From NCBI GenBank assembly GCA_013792075.1, contig VMSR01000119.1, forward strand, positions 1 to 53,356: DNA of 53,356 nucleotides. Reading direction: 5' to 3'. Below the pieces are notes generated by a model. The model saw only the letters and a program-made list of their open reading frames with translations. It did not search any database and was not told where the DNA came from. The position numbers and the translations under genes are program-made. Positions 44,501 to 53,312 of this stretch are shown piece by piece. This stretch comes from Desulfobacula sp. GTDB taxonomy: Bacteria; Desulfobacterota; Desulfobacteria; Desulfobacterales; Desulfobacteraceae. The stretch's first letter is position 1. Every line of letters starts with the position of its first letter.

Positions 44501-44640
44501 GGGTGGAAAGCCGTGTAAAAATTTCACCAGATGCCAGGGCCTTGAACCTTATTTTACACACCACAGAAAAAAACCAGCAAACGGATTATTTTTTAGACAA
44601 TATCCGCATACAACTTGACGGAGGGTTTCATGGCCAATAG
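41575..44640 (+). CDS. Large secreted Asp-box (BNR/VPS10-like) beta-propeller protein
   Basis: The 1021-residue protein begins with a signal peptide (about 1-35). Its body (about 80-800) contains many Asp-box repeats of the SxDxGxxW type (SADDGVSW, SSDRGLTW, SRDGGKSW, SNDAGTTW, SMDNGNSW), as in GH74 xyloglucanases and sortilin-type propellers. The last 200 residues (from NGDFEHTDISGKP) look like a jelly-roll carbohydrate-binding domain. It may bind or trim the polysaccharide made by the neighbouring genes. Catalytic acids of GH74 cannot be assigned by eye. The start is a GTG at 41575 or an ATG at 41584. Confidence 0.85.
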   Translation: MKKMNLSHKTPYAVLTAVIFSLGCLLSMPAPSLAAEKTQHPISPQLIFPIPASSGHSKPDKSPGPGKTGPESTDRLMRPVEDGLWRQVGPGGSGGTLDVAMHPVTGTLLVSSDMGRSLLQSKDKATSFQAIAPEGHPTLDVLVPHPSVPGVWYAGFSSPQGAGLFKSADDGVSWSLVRTDEQIAGQTVFGRVITGPPDTLIWLTRGQGPVISLDGGITFSDFSQGLLPQNMPGTQKNISAQSPLLAAEHKGKQQIFLACKDGLYRRELTGVSWEKINQLPDIPVTALSYDPVKNWVWAGNADNDIYSGDLDTDTWQKAAPGPPSVTLLRTHPQKPGWVWCFSHGRAGLFRSSDRGLTWEWLTRRLLVENSEYKGNLPRDFRHRTKFQRDYFFILPDDPMHLLLGDMYASRDGGKSWQFSATRYQPQDNTWQGNGLTLLTSYRAWWDELNPNRVYLGFSDTGLMRSDDRGNSVKALWSSQYPDLYSLAYWSRQMLDTSGSCTAFAADPDYPDTQFYGMSGKGGKDSVCGMVFKTRTNGRHWSPVMPSKNGLPNGIITDMMLLDGNGYDSRILYVLVNFLAPDQTPIAGIYRSQDSGTSFTKLADTLSSDLRFPLMNMDFCRDQPDILYAASSSEGGNRAAKNLKKIAEKQMGQGGIFKSNDAGTTWHKADGPELAGALQVAVHPNNPDIAFAAVVDGPEKRGGIYRTLDSGNSWALVLGKTRIFPTPDNDDAVVPVSVAINPVLPDILYAAVNRAGVFRSMDNGNSWEPVDWAHLKKFQGTYHTLTINPHDPAEFYLALFGNSFLAYKDPFAAKALEQNQAKYTLVQNGDFEHTDISGKPVRWTWNNLTHPTPQGTPILSIQKAPDRKGMALRIKMSGEPYENPLFTGSNQAPVTFLAHRLSAYALSCIRGKTVQISFEIYSRKLKATDIPILSLMETRDDLPQLIGELPASLAYNDTPYEKITIKKKRTGSDQWVRVESRVKISPDARALNLILHTTEKNQQTDYFLDNIRIQLDGGFHGQ

Positions 44641-45568
44641 CCCCCAGCCTGTTTTTGTGGTGGGAACCGCCAGAAGCGGCACCTCCTATCTGCATTCCCT
44701 GCTCAACCAGCATCCTTTGATCCGCCTTTCCTATGAAAGCAAGCTGCCCCTGGAAGGACGGCAATGCTATCAACAGCGATCCAATCTGGATTCCTTCCTC
44801 GGGTTCAACCGCCTTCTGGACGACTTCATTGCCATGGAAAGCGGGGAGGACCAAAACAACTGGCTGGTCCAGGCCATTGAACGCAACAGACAACTGCTTT
44901 TCGAACGACATCGTAAGCACCCATCCTTTGCCGATCTTGTCCGGGACATCTTTGAACTGGACGGCAGCATCCTCTGCTTTGGCAACAAAATGCTCCGGGC
45001 GGAGATGTGCCCCCAGATCCTGTCCATCTGGCCAAACGCAAGATTTATTGTCCTCATGCGGGACCCCAGGGCGGTGGTGTCATCCCAACTCAAACGATTC
45101 AAGGGCCGCCGCCTCCCCTATGCTGCCATTTATTGCGACATCCATTTCAAATGGAGTTTTGCCCATGCCGTCAACCGAAAGAATTTTCTGATCCTATCCT
45201 ATGAAAAATTTATCAGCTCCCCCCTTCCCGGCTTGGAAAAAATTCTAACCTTCTGCGGCATACAGGACACCTTTTATGCAAGGCAGATGCTATCAAAAAA
45301 ACCAGCCCGTTCCCATGCAATGAACAAATGGCAGGAACGCCTGACCCAAAACCAGATCCGGCAGATTGAATCTTATTGCTTTCACACCATGCAAAAGGCC
45401 GGGTACAACCCCCGATTGGCCTTGCATCAAAAACAGGTGTCAATCCTTGAAAAATGCATTGAAATAGGGTTTGAAAAAAAAACAGGCCCTTTTTTACGGG
45501 CCCCAAAAATGGAAACAAAAAAACATGATACACCGATTCTTAAATTGGGTCCGTTCATAAGCGCCTGA
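44630..45568 (+). CDS. Sulfotransferase (PAPS-dependent)
   Basis: The 312-residue protein has the 5'-phosphosulfate-binding loop VGTARSGTSYLHSLL at about 11-25 and the 3'-phosphate-binding segment IVLMRDPRAVVSSQLKRFKG. It should move sulfate from PAPS to a hydroxyl group, here probably on a glycan. The ATG at 44630 was chosen because GGAGGG lies just before it; the frame opens a little earlier. It overlaps the beta-propeller gene by 11 bases, which implies translational coupling. Confidence 0.88.
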   Translation: MANSPQPVFVVGTARSGTSYLHSLLNQHPLIRLSYESKLPLEGRQCYQQRSNLDSFLGFNRLLDDFIAMESGEDQNNWLVQAIERNRQLLFERHRKHPSFADLVRDIFELDGSILCFGNKMLRAEMCPQILSIWPNARFIVLMRDPRAVVSSQLKRFKGRRLPYAAIYCDIHFKWSFAHAVNRKNFLILSYEKFISSPLPGLEKILTFCGIQDTFYARQMLSKKPARSHAMNKWQERLTQNQIRQIESYCFHTMQKAGYNPRLALHQKQVSILEKCIEIGFEKKTGPFLRAPKMETKKHDTPILKLGPFISA

Positions 45569-45623
45569 CAAGTTGCTGCCTAAAAAGTGGACTTTACCCT
45601 CTGATTATTGTAAAATTCTTAGA

Positions 45624-46238
45624 ATGAAAACGATGCACGCTTTAATTACACCGCTTAAAAATTGGATTATTGCCCTATACGAAAAACATATCGGCATTGA
45701 TACCCCCAAAGAACCAAAGGGAAGGGTTTTCTTCGAATATGCCAAGGATATGTGCGGGTATGAACCCTCCAACTGGCTCACCCTGAAAAGAATCGACAAA
45801 ATCATTCATATCACGCCGATGGATACGCTCATTGATTTTGGATCCGGCAAAGGGAAAATGGTATATCTGGCGGCCCGCTATCCCCTGAAAAAAGTGATCG
45901 GCGTTGAAATATCTCAGCATCTCCATGATATTGCAAAAAAAAATATTGCGCATAATCAGAAACGCTTTAAATGCAAAAACATCCAATTGGTGAACGCCGA
46001 TGTCCTGGATTTTGTCATACCCGACGATTTCACCATTGCCTATTTTTTCAACCCCTTTCTCAATGAGATCTTTATCCGGGTCATCTCAAACATTGAGGCT
46101 TCTTTAAAAAAAAATCCCAGAACAATCTGGGTAGTGTATAAAAATCCACTCATGAAAGCATATCTGGACAACTGCTCCTGGCTGACCTTTGTGGGCATGC
46201 ATCACAATATTGCCTTTTATCGCTCAACCCCTGACTGA
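45624..46238 (+). CDS. Class I SAM-dependent methyltransferase
   Basis: The 204-residue protein has the SAM-binding motif I LIDFGSGKGKMVYLA, the acidic residue after strand 2 (VIGVEIS) and ADVLDF. It would methylate a small molecule or glycan. No conserved substrate motif was identified. The ATG at 45624 was preferred; a TTG at 45573 would add 17 residues without a ribosome site. It ends 32 bases from the convergent second sulfotransferase gene. Confidence 0.82.
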   Translation: MKTMHALITPLKNWIIALYEKHIGIDTPKEPKGRVFFEYAKDMCGYEPSNWLTLKRIDKIIHITPMDTLIDFGSGKGKMVYLAARYPLKKVIGVEISQHLHDIAKKNIAHNQKRFKCKNIQLVNADVLDFVIPDDFTIAYFFNPFLNEIFIRVISNIEASLKKNPRTIWVVYKNPLMKAYLDNCSWLTFVGMHHNIAFYRSTPD

Positions 46239-46270
46239 TACTTTTACCAAACAGCCTCCCCGCAGCTTTC

Positions 46271-47125
46271 TCATCTCTCACTTTTGGTTGCAATAAACCG
46301 AATCACCAGTTTTTGGAACCGGTTCAACCGTTTTTTCCAGCTCTCATCATACCGGATCCCTTGAAAATCCCTGAATTGAACACGGGTGTTGCTGCCGGTA
46401 AAAACATGAAAGGTCCTTTCCCGAATACGTTCGATCACCTGATCATAGGACAGATCCACACCCACATACCTGCCAAGTTTTTTCAATTCTTCTTCCGGCC
46501 GGGCGCACAAGTTTTTGTAGGACAGAAAATAAAAATCCAATTTGTGGCGTTTCAAATACAGCGGCATGAAAAAATGGTTCAATTTATAATTCATGAACCC
46601 TTTTAAAAAGCTATCCCTGTTTTTTATAAACGAAGAGATATTGCCCATCAGATCCCGTTTGATATACACGATTTTTACATCATAGGCATTGGAGCAAATC
46701 AGATAGATCAGCCTGAAAAGGCTTTTAGACGTATCCACAATGATGGAAGATCCATGGTCATGGTAAACCATGTTTTCCATTAACTGCCCATGAAATTTTG
46801 CATCATCCCATTTCCCCTTTTTCATGATTGGAGACAAGGGACGATTCCATAATAATTTCAGCAACAACAAAATCTTGGTAGACAAATCCGGTTTGGTATA
46901 CAACCGATACTCCGACAGCCCCATATGCTTCCAGAACCCGCAGGCTTCAACCCGTTTTCCACAAAAGCAAGAGATTTCACCAATCTGTTTTTTCTTTGAA
47001 AACAGCATCAGCTCCCCTGCATTAAACACCTGCCCAGATGCACCTAAAAGATAGCCCAGCAAAGTAGAACCGCTGAAACTGGTTCCCAGCAGATAAATTA
47101 TTTTTATTTTTTTTTGTCCACCCAC
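46271..47125 (-). CDS. Second sulfotransferase-family protein
   Basis: The 284-residue protein has a PAPS-binding loop, LLGTSFSGSTLLGYLLG at about 12-28, and a 3'-phosphate site in IVYIKRDLMGNISSFIKNRD. It is only distantly like the sulfotransferase at 44.6 kb, so the two likely act at different positions. It is transcribed towards that gene. Lys- and Arg-rich segments and one Cys-rich patch (ISCFCGKRVEACGFW) stand out; the latter also occurs in other bacterial members of this family. Confidence 0.83.
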   Translation of the reverse strand: MGGQKKIKIIYLLGTSFSGSTLLGYLLGASGQVFNAGELMLFSKKKQIGEISCFCGKRVEACGFWKHMGLSEYRLYTKPDLSTKILLLLKLLWNRPLSPIMKKGKWDDAKFHGQLMENMVYHDHGSSIIVDTSKSLFRLIYLICSNAYDVKIVYIKRDLMGNISSFIKNRDSFLKGFMNYKLNHFFMPLYLKRHKLDFYFLSYKNLCARPEEELKKLGRYVGVDLSYDQVIERIRERTFHVFTGSNTRVQFRDFQGIRYDESWKKRLNRFQKLVIRFIATKSER

Positions 47126-47198
47126 TCTTTAGTCTCCACTACCGTGACAGTCAAAATAGAAATGCCCACGCGCAAACTTTTCCCCCATGGTAAGTGTG

Positions 47199-48116
47199 CT
47201 ATCTGTCTCCATGAAACCATCGAACCTTAACATAAGCCCGGCCAGTGCCGTTGGGATTTTTTAATAAGCACCCGGGTAATGCAGCCGCTACCTTAATTAA
47301 TATTTTTTGGGGATCATAATGATTATAAATATCGATGCGGGGTAAGTGCCACGGTTCTGCCGATGCACCAACCCATATCGGATCTGTCGTCATAACCGTC
47401 TTAACACCGCAGGAAGCCGCAAAGCGGGCAAGATCGTTTGTATAACTCCCATTGGGGAAAGCGAAGGAAACACAGTCGTGCCCCATTTCCCGAGTAACAG
47501 ACGCAATTGATCCGCCAATCTCACCTTTGGCCTCTTCCAGGGATTCATTGGTTAAAATCGGGTGATTTCGGGTATGGGCCCCAATGGTAAAGCCTTTCTT
47601 CTGAAGCATTCTGGCCTCATCCCACGACATGGCACCAACGCATGGATCATTTGTATCGGGACATACAGAATATTTTTCTGCAAATTGATCCAATTGTGCA
47701 TGGATCTGTGCAAGGGGCATTTTCTTTAATCTCTCCGGTTTCAGTTCTTCCGGAATCATTCCCAGGTCCTTGACGATGGCATTCCGCCGATCAAACCACA
47801 GGGGCAAGTTAGAAGTGACACTGTCTGTGACAAGATAAAATACAGCCGGCACACCCAATTTTTCCAAGACAGGAACCGCCTCCAAGACATTGATTTTTTT
47901 CCCATCATCAAAGGTAAACAGACAAAACGGTCTTTTCCCCGCCATTGCCATCCGACCCGTCAACGCATCATGATGGATAAACTCAAAATATTGTCCCAGG
48001 GTTTCCACTTCTAATGTGACCTGATACCGGTCCTGGATGTGGTTGCCGATTATAATGCCTTTAGAAAAATAATTTCCCAACAGAAATTTTGCCAGGCCAA
48101 GCAGGAATTTTCCCAT
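47199..48116 (-). CDS. Polysaccharide deacetylase family protein
   Basis: The 305-residue protein has the NodB-type motif 1 FTFDDG (Asp70, Asp71) and motif 2 HTRNHP with the two metal-binding His. It also keeps the later SFAFPNGSYT segment. It probably removes acetyl groups from an N- or O-acetylated polysaccharide. No signal peptide is evident; the N-terminus has a mildly hydrophobic helix. It follows the acetyltransferase-like gene by 1 base. Confidence 0.9.
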   Translation of the reverse strand: MGKFLLGLAKFLLGNYFSKGIIIGNHIQDRYQVTLEVETLGQYFEFIHHDALTGRMAMAGKRPFCLFTFDDGKKINVLEAVPVLEKLGVPAVFYLVTDSVTSNLPLWFDRRNAIVKDLGMIPEELKPERLKKMPLAQIHAQLDQFAEKYSVCPDTNDPCVGAMSWDEARMLQKKGFTIGAHTRNHPILTNESLEEAKGEIGGSIASVTREMGHDCVSFAFPNGSYTNDLARFAASCGVKTVMTTDPIWVGASAEPWHLPRIDIYNHYDPQKILIKVAAALPGCLLKNPNGTGRAYVKVRWFHGDR

Positions 48117-48117
48117 G

Positions 48118-49269
48118 TCAGAATCTTTTAAACAGCTTTGATTTTAGAATTTTTTTGTCAATCATTTCCCATATCTTTATTCTGCTCTCTTTTTTTCTAA
48201 TATATTCTTCAATGCAGCCTTTTAGATAATACAGGGAAAAAACCGATCTGGAAGCATAAATACGCCATATCCGCTGGGTTTCATTGGCAAAATAATATTT
48301 ATACGCCTCATTTCCACGACCGAAATCCATTGTATTATACCCGTTGTCCGCCATCCACAACCCCATGAGCCGAATCGTAATATTGCCGGTTCCAAGCTTA
48401 TTATATACGGGTAACCGGGCTGTATGGAAATAAATAATCTCCTTCCCGGTTTTCAACCCAACCACAAATGTAATCCGCCGGTTCACCACGCAGATGCTGA
48501 AACGGATCAACACCTTATCCTTTGCCCAAGCCTTTAATGCTTTTTTCAAATCCTCCCGGGGCTGTTTGTCCTTATATTTTGACGGAGTAGCGGTAGGTTC
48601 CCACCGCTTGTCATGGGCCTCACAAAATTGGTCTGCCCATTGATCGATATGCATACCTGTTTCATTGATTTCAAAAAAAAATCCTTTTTCCCGTTTCAAC
48701 TGATTGGTATAATTATTCAAACTGCGATGCCGGTTAAACAGCTTTTTAAATTTTATGACCCCGTCAGAATCTGTTGCTCCTCGGACGTGGGGTACCCGGC
48801 CAAAAGGAACCGCCTTATATTTATAACCTGCCTTTTTTATCCCATCCCTGGCAGCACAAAGCGTATGCCCCCATTCAGGCAAGGGCTCAAGCAATATATG
48901 CCTGGGTTGAATCGTTTGAATAACGTCAGCAATTCCTTGGGAAAGGTCCTCAACACTTGTATGGGAATCATATATGGGGCTGGCATAATCGCACAAATAA
49001 TATTGAAGAAAATGAAGATTACGTGATTTGTCCAACCGCAACAGCCACAAGGCAGAAAGAATACTCAAATCAGAATACCCCCTTGCAATTATGACCATTT
49101 GACCCTTGGCAACAACTTTCTCCACCAGTATTTCTATAAATGAAGGGGAAGCAAATGGATTTGAGAAAGGATCTTTTTCCCAAAGCCGCTTTATTTCTAT
49201 TTTAAAATCAGGAGAAATAGTACCTATTTTTTCTATCTTCCATTCAAGCAATTTTGTCTCCCATGACAA
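48118..49269 (-). CDS. FemAB/CelD-like GNAT acetyltransferase
   Basis: The 383-residue protein fits the CelD/BcsL (acetyltransferase-6) family used in polysaccharide biosynthesis. The C-terminal GNAT part has VGLKTGKEIIYFHTARLP and the family's closing MDFGRGNEAYKYYFANE. It probably acylates a sugar or lipid-linked intermediate in the cytoplasm. It sits between an acyltransferase-3 gene and a deacetylase gene, in line with tuning of acetylation. Confidence 0.82.
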   Translation of the reverse strand: MSWETKLLEWKIEKIGTISPDFKIEIKRLWEKDPFSNPFASPSFIEILVEKVVAKGQMVIIARGYSDLSILSALWLLRLDKSRNLHFLQYYLCDYASPIYDSHTSVEDLSQGIADVIQTIQPRHILLEPLPEWGHTLCAARDGIKKAGYKYKAVPFGRVPHVRGATDSDGVIKFKKLFNRHRSLNNYTNQLKREKGFFFEINETGMHIDQWADQFCEAHDKRWEPTATPSKYKDKQPREDLKKALKAWAKDKVLIRFSICVVNRRITFVVGLKTGKEIIYFHTARLPVYNKLGTGNITIRLMGLWMADNGYNTMDFGRGNEAYKYYFANETQRIWRIYASRSVFSLYYLKGCIEEYIRKKESRIKIWEMIDKKILKSKLFKRF

Positions 49270-49295
49270 ACCATTTTTCTATCAGTTCAAATACA

Positions 49296-50312
49296 TTAAC
49301 CCGTTAGTAAAATTTTCATATTTTTTCTTGCAGCAACGCTTGAAGTAAGATTTATAAGAACATTGTTCACAAGCCACACTTGACAATAAACAATAGCAAC
49401 AGAGATTGAAAATACAATTACATACTTTAAAACAAAATTTGTATGCGGTATTTTCACAAGCGGGATATGCCACAAATAAATCCAAATAGAATTTTGGGCT
49501 ATAAACAAAACCACCTGTAATAATTTTACTTTTTTTAATATTTTTTCGATGGATAGACTGAATCCCCATAAAATACATGATACAAAAATAGAATATGAAA
49601 AATAATAGGTTGAAGGCGGGTATTTAAGCGCTTGCGTGGGTTTGAACTCGCCAAAAATCAAAAACAAGATAGCGCCAAGCACTATAAACAATCCCAAATT
49701 AAAGATTGACACATTAATCATTTGTCTTTTATTTAATGATGGAATTCTCAAGCCAAGAGCAAACAATATCGAATAGGGTACAACATATGGAATGACTAAA
49801 TTTACAACCGTTCCAACACCACCTTCAATATCCAGTACAGAAAAATAGCGAACTAACTCATAAACAGCAAAGAATATCGTAAGAGAGAGAAGGTAATGAT
49901 AATGTGACTCTATTTTTTTATTATACAAATATATGAAGGGAGATACCAAAGCCACCAAAAAAAACACCCGGATAATCCATACATAACCGATACCGCCAAT
50001 GAGAGAAAAAGATGAAAATATGATATTGGCTTCTAACTCACTGTTATCCGGAAAAAACAAAAAAAGCACTGAAAAATAAACCATTAAAAATATCCAAACA
50101 GGAAAAACCACTCTTTTAACCCTTTTCCAAATATATGTCAGATATGCCACATCGTTTTTATAACTCAAACCAAAAGACATGCCGGATACCAACACCATCA
50201 GTGGCACATCAAAATTTCTGAGTTGAAACAAAAATCTAGGCGGACCGACATGGGCAAAAATTACCATTGCCAGACCTATAAATCTTAAGATATCTATTCT
50301 GTTATCTCTCAT
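49296..50312 (-). CDS. Acyltransferase-3 family membrane protein
   Basis: The 338-residue protein has about ten hydrophobic segments and the acyltransferase-3 signature at its start: RNIDILR-like RIDILRFIGLAMVIFAHVG with the conserved His, and later MSFGLSYK. Such proteins O-acetylate exopolysaccharides or lipid carriers across the inner membrane. Its codon use is more AT-rich than that of genes before 48 kb, which suggests transfer. Confidence 0.87.
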   Translation of the reverse strand: MRDNRIDILRFIGLAMVIFAHVGPPRFLFQLRNFDVPLMVLVSGMSFGLSYKNDVAYLTYIWKRVKRVVFPVWIFLMVYFSVLFLFFPDNSELEANIIFSSFSLIGGIGYVWIIRVFFLVALVSPFIYLYNKKIESHYHYLLSLTIFFAVYELVRYFSVLDIEGGVGTVVNLVIPYVVPYSILFALGLRIPSLNKRQMINVSIFNLGLFIVLGAILFLIFGEFKPTQALKYPPSTYYFSYSIFVSCILWGFSLSIEKILKKVKLLQVVLFIAQNSIWIYLWHIPLVKIPHTNFVLKYVIVFSISVAIVYCQVWLVNNVLINLTSSVAARKNMKILLTG

Positions 50313-50617
50313 GACAAACTACTATCCCCAAAACAAACCCGTATCCTCAAGTTTGTTGTAATACGGTGAAAAAAGATTTGGGGACTAATTAGGCTGCCCT
50401 CCCTGAAATTTTTATACCGACCAAGGTTATGTTGTTCATATTTTTTTAATGTCTAACATATTGGGACTGGCCATACAATCCATCTGCAATAATTGAATAC
50501 CTTAAAATGATACCATAATGATGGAAATCGAAAGCTTAAATCAAAGCAAGACGCGTGAAACGTTTTTAAGATGACGGGTATACACACTTAACTGATTCCA
50601 TAGTTGTTTTTTCAATC
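50313..50617. other. Intergenic stretch without recognised genes
   Basis: This 305-base AT-rich gap lies between the acyltransferase-3 gene and the GT92-like gene, both on the minus strand. A small hairpin is possible (CCGTAT at 50339-50344 with ATACGG at 50361-50366). I see no clear terminator, promoter or small gene. Confidence 0.5.
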
Positions 50618-51682
50618 TCAACCAAGATTCACACTTGACTCTGAGATCGGATTTTTTTCTATCTGTTGTTTTAAGGCTTGCAACAAAAAATGACAGCTCG
50701 TATCTTCTATCTCAAACTTGTGGATCTCTTTGAAAACATTTCTGTTCCGACGTAACTTTGGGGCATCAGGGTTGGTAATCTGGTATCCGCTTGCATCCCA
50801 GGCATAATTCATTCGACAAACCCAATCCTCCAAGGATTTGGTATAATAATGATTCAGGCGGATCTGCTTTTGGGGATGTATATCGCTGATAAGGGTAATG
50901 GGAGTACGATTTTCATCATAGCCCAAAACAGGCCATATCTTTGTTTGAAAACAGTGAACATTACTCACGGCTGTCACTTCATGAGGTTGGACAATGGATT
51001 TCACAAGGGGACGATACTGATTTTCGGGATGGGATATATCTGTGCGTTTTGTATAATTTTCGGTAAGAAGTCCTTTTGGTCTGAACTTGTGACCTGAGGT
51101 TCCGAACATATCCCAGTAGACAATCAAAGCCGGTAGATCGACATATAATTCCAAAAAAGAAACAAAATTTTTGTATGATGGTGAAAATAAAAATTCATCT
51201 ACATCAATCAAGGCAAGCCATTGAACATGGCAACGACTCTTATAGATCGCATGACAGTAAGCAAGTTGCTGGGTATTCAACCAGGAATTCATATGAGGCC
51301 ATTCAACCCAATCTACTACCCCTTTTTTTGAATAATAATCCAGGATGTCCCTTGTATTATCCGTACTGCTGTTGTCATAGATATAAAACTTACTGCATCC
51401 TACCAGCCGATGAAATTCTATCCATTCTTGAAGATATCTTCCTTCATTTCTGACGATTGCTGCGATAGCAAATGCATGTTCAAATTTTTTGGGTATATCC
51501 CCTTCAACTGGATAGAGAGGATGGTATTGTGTTTTTCCATACAGATAATCCAATCGGATTTCTCCTCGTAACACTTTCCCCAAGCCGAAAAACAAATTTT
51601 TATAAGTTTTTTTAAGTCCGTGGTGAAGATCCATCCCAGGTGGCTTTAACAGTCTTTTGAGGTATTGAATGCTTTTTTTCAA
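50618..51682 (-). CDS. GT92/GT2-like glycosyltransferase
   Basis: The 354-residue protein has the DUF23/GT92 pattern: AAIVRNEGRYLQEWIEFHRLVGCSKFYIYDNSSTDNT followed by the metal-binding LIDVDEFLF motif and a late LNHYYTKS segment. Family members are sugar transferases (galactosyltransferases in animals) and are common in bacterial polysaccharide loci. It should act in the cytoplasm on a growing glycan. The gene is AT-rich. Confidence 0.85.
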   Translation of the reverse strand: MKKSIQYLKRLLKPPGMDLHHGLKKTYKNLFFGLGKVLRGEIRLDYLYGKTQYHPLYPVEGDIPKKFEHAFAIAAIVRNEGRYLQEWIEFHRLVGCSKFYIYDNSSTDNTRDILDYYSKKGVVDWVEWPHMNSWLNTQQLAYCHAIYKSRCHVQWLALIDVDEFLFSPSYKNFVSFLELYVDLPALIVYWDMFGTSGHKFRPKGLLTENYTKRTDISHPENQYRPLVKSIVQPHEVTAVSNVHCFQTKIWPVLGYDENRTPITLISDIHPQKQIRLNHYYTKSLEDWVCRMNYAWDASGYQITNPDAPKLRRNRNVFKEIHKFEIEDTSCHFLLQALKQQIEKNPISESSVNLG

Positions 51683-51804
51683 AAATCTCCTTTCGGAAAA
51701 ATATGGAAGATGGCAAACATCAAATCAAGTTTACACTTTCTGCATAAATTTAAAAAAAATGTCAAGAAATTCAGATGTTTTTTATGGTAAATTAAAGCAT
51801 AGAT

Positions 51805-52392
51805 TTAAGTATTTGGCTTTTTTCTAAATTTATAAATCAATTGCTTTTTCCACTCCTCTATGTGGTGGCATTGAAAACCATCATTCTCAAACAATTCAAT
51901 GAATCTCATGGAGCTAAAGTCATTAACCCATCCTTGCGTTCTCCGATTTGATTCGTTTAAATCTGTTACTGCATAAGATGCGATTATTACATCAACGTAA
52001 TTAGACAAATACAATATCAACCGTGGCACATCATTAACGTATTCTAAAACACCACTAAAAACTGCTAAATCATATTGTTGTAGATTAGGGAGCGGTTCTC
52101 TGTTCAGGTCACATATAATAGTCCCACTGCCTCTATCAACTATATCAGAAGGAGTGTATGAGCATCCATCTGGCAGACATACTTTTAGAACAAGTCGTCC
52201 GGCACCAAATTCAATAACAGATGTGCCATTGTCAATTAACTTCGCTATTTGTTCTGTTCTTGAATCCCAACTCGTGGATAAATTTTCCACCGATACCCAT
52301 CTTTTATAATCTGAGCCTTTTCTGAATTTTCTTAATGAAGTATAAATCCCTCTTGTCAGGGAATGGAATCGGCGGGTTGCTTTTTTGATCAT
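51805..52392 (-). CDS. Class I SAM methyltransferase-like protein
   Basis: The 195-residue protein has a shortened SAM-binding fold: SVIEFGAGRLVLKVCLPDG (motif I), SDIVDR and the YDLAVFSGVLEYVND motif typical of methyltransferase-11-like proteins. It may methylate a sugar or act as a non-catalytic relative. It starts 8 bases after the pyruvyl transferase gene stop, so the two are co-transcribed. Confidence 0.72.
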   Translation of the reverse strand: MIKKATRRFHSLTRGIYTSLRKFRKGSDYKRWVSVENLSTSWDSRTEQIAKLIDNGTSVIEFGAGRLVLKVCLPDGCSYTPSDIVDRGSGTIICDLNREPLPNLQQYDLAVFSGVLEYVNDVPRLILYLSNYVDVIIASYAVTDLNESNRRTQGWVNDFSSMRFIELFENDGFQCHHIEEWKKQLIYKFRKKPNT

Positions 52393-52400
52393 GCTGATTC

Positions 52401-53312
52401 CTAAAAAGAAACATGCTTTTTAAAAATTTCTAATACATTATCCGCCATTTCCTCAATTGAGACCTTAGGTTGAGGGAAATCCAACACGATTTTTCTTAAC
52501 AGTTCATCTTCTTTGGGTAACTCATTCAAAGTTTTGGGCTTAAGATTAAAAACGCCAACGCTCTGATAATAATCATAAAATTTAACATTGTCTCCTGGCA
52601 CAGCGTCTGAAAACATCACCCACAAAGCTGGAATACCATACGCATGTGGAACAATAATACCGTGCAATGAAGAGCTTATGATTACAGAACAAGAACCTAT
52701 CTCTTCCAAAACAACTTCAACATCTTGCCTTAGATCAATGACCTTAAAGGGCTCGAAAGGAAATATTTTTAAAACCAACTCATAATCGCTGTTATGTGGT
52801 ATAATTCCTATTAAATCCCCTGCAGTTGCTTGAATAGAATAAAACTTAGGCAATAAAATTGCCGGATCCCCATAAACTGCTGGACAATCATATCCCATTT
52901 CCATAAACCTTTCACGAGTGATAGGCCCTCGAACACAAAGTGTTTTATTGGGTTCCTGGAAGAACACTTTTCGTTTCATTATTCCAGACCCCCAAACAAT
53001 AGAATTGGACGAAGTGTGCTGTAGAATACTTCCAATCGCCATTAAAACTGTTTGGTTGGATTTATTAGACGGCTTCTGAAAAATCGCATTTTTCCCTGTG
53101 ATTTTTTTATAGATATATGGTGTAATCCAATCTCCAAAATTATTCTTATTGCGCCACCAAAAAACCAAATCCTCTTTTTTTAGAAGCTTTTTTTTATGAT
53201 GAATAACATTTAATAATTTAAATTTCCATTCATAAGCCCACTCCATAATTGGTTCAGGAATTTTGCCTTTGAAACCTTCCTTTCGAATGGGTTTTAATTG
53301 TGGTTGATTCAT
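52401..53312 (-). CDS. Polysaccharide pyruvyl transferase family protein
   Basis: The 303-residue protein has the CsaB/ExoV-type features: WWRNKNNFGDWITPYI, VWGSGIMKR, VRGPITRERFMEMGY, VYGDPAILLP and the C-terminal SSSLHGIIVPHAYGIPALWV. Such enzymes add a ketal pyruvate from phosphoenolpyruvate to a sugar. The ATG at 53312 was chosen; the frame can extend to a TTG at 53336. An AGGAGG lies about 14 bases before the ATG, rather far. It is the last complete gene before the window edge, with an AT-rich base content. Confidence 0.85.
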   Translation of the reverse strand: MNQPQLKPIRKEGFKGKIPEPIMEWAYEWKFKLLNVIHHKKKLLKKEDLVFWWRNKNNFGDWITPYIYKKITGKNAIFQKPSNKSNQTVLMAIGSILQHTSSNSIVWGSGIMKRKVFFQEPNKTLCVRGPITRERFMEMGYDCPAVYGDPAILLPKFYSIQATAGDLIGIIPHNSDYELVLKIFPFEPFKVIDLRQDVEVVLEEIGSCSVIISSSLHGIIVPHAYGIPALWVMFSDAVPGDNVKFYDYYQSVGVFNLKPKTLNELPKEDELLRKIVLDFPQPKVSIEEMADNVLEIFKKHVSF

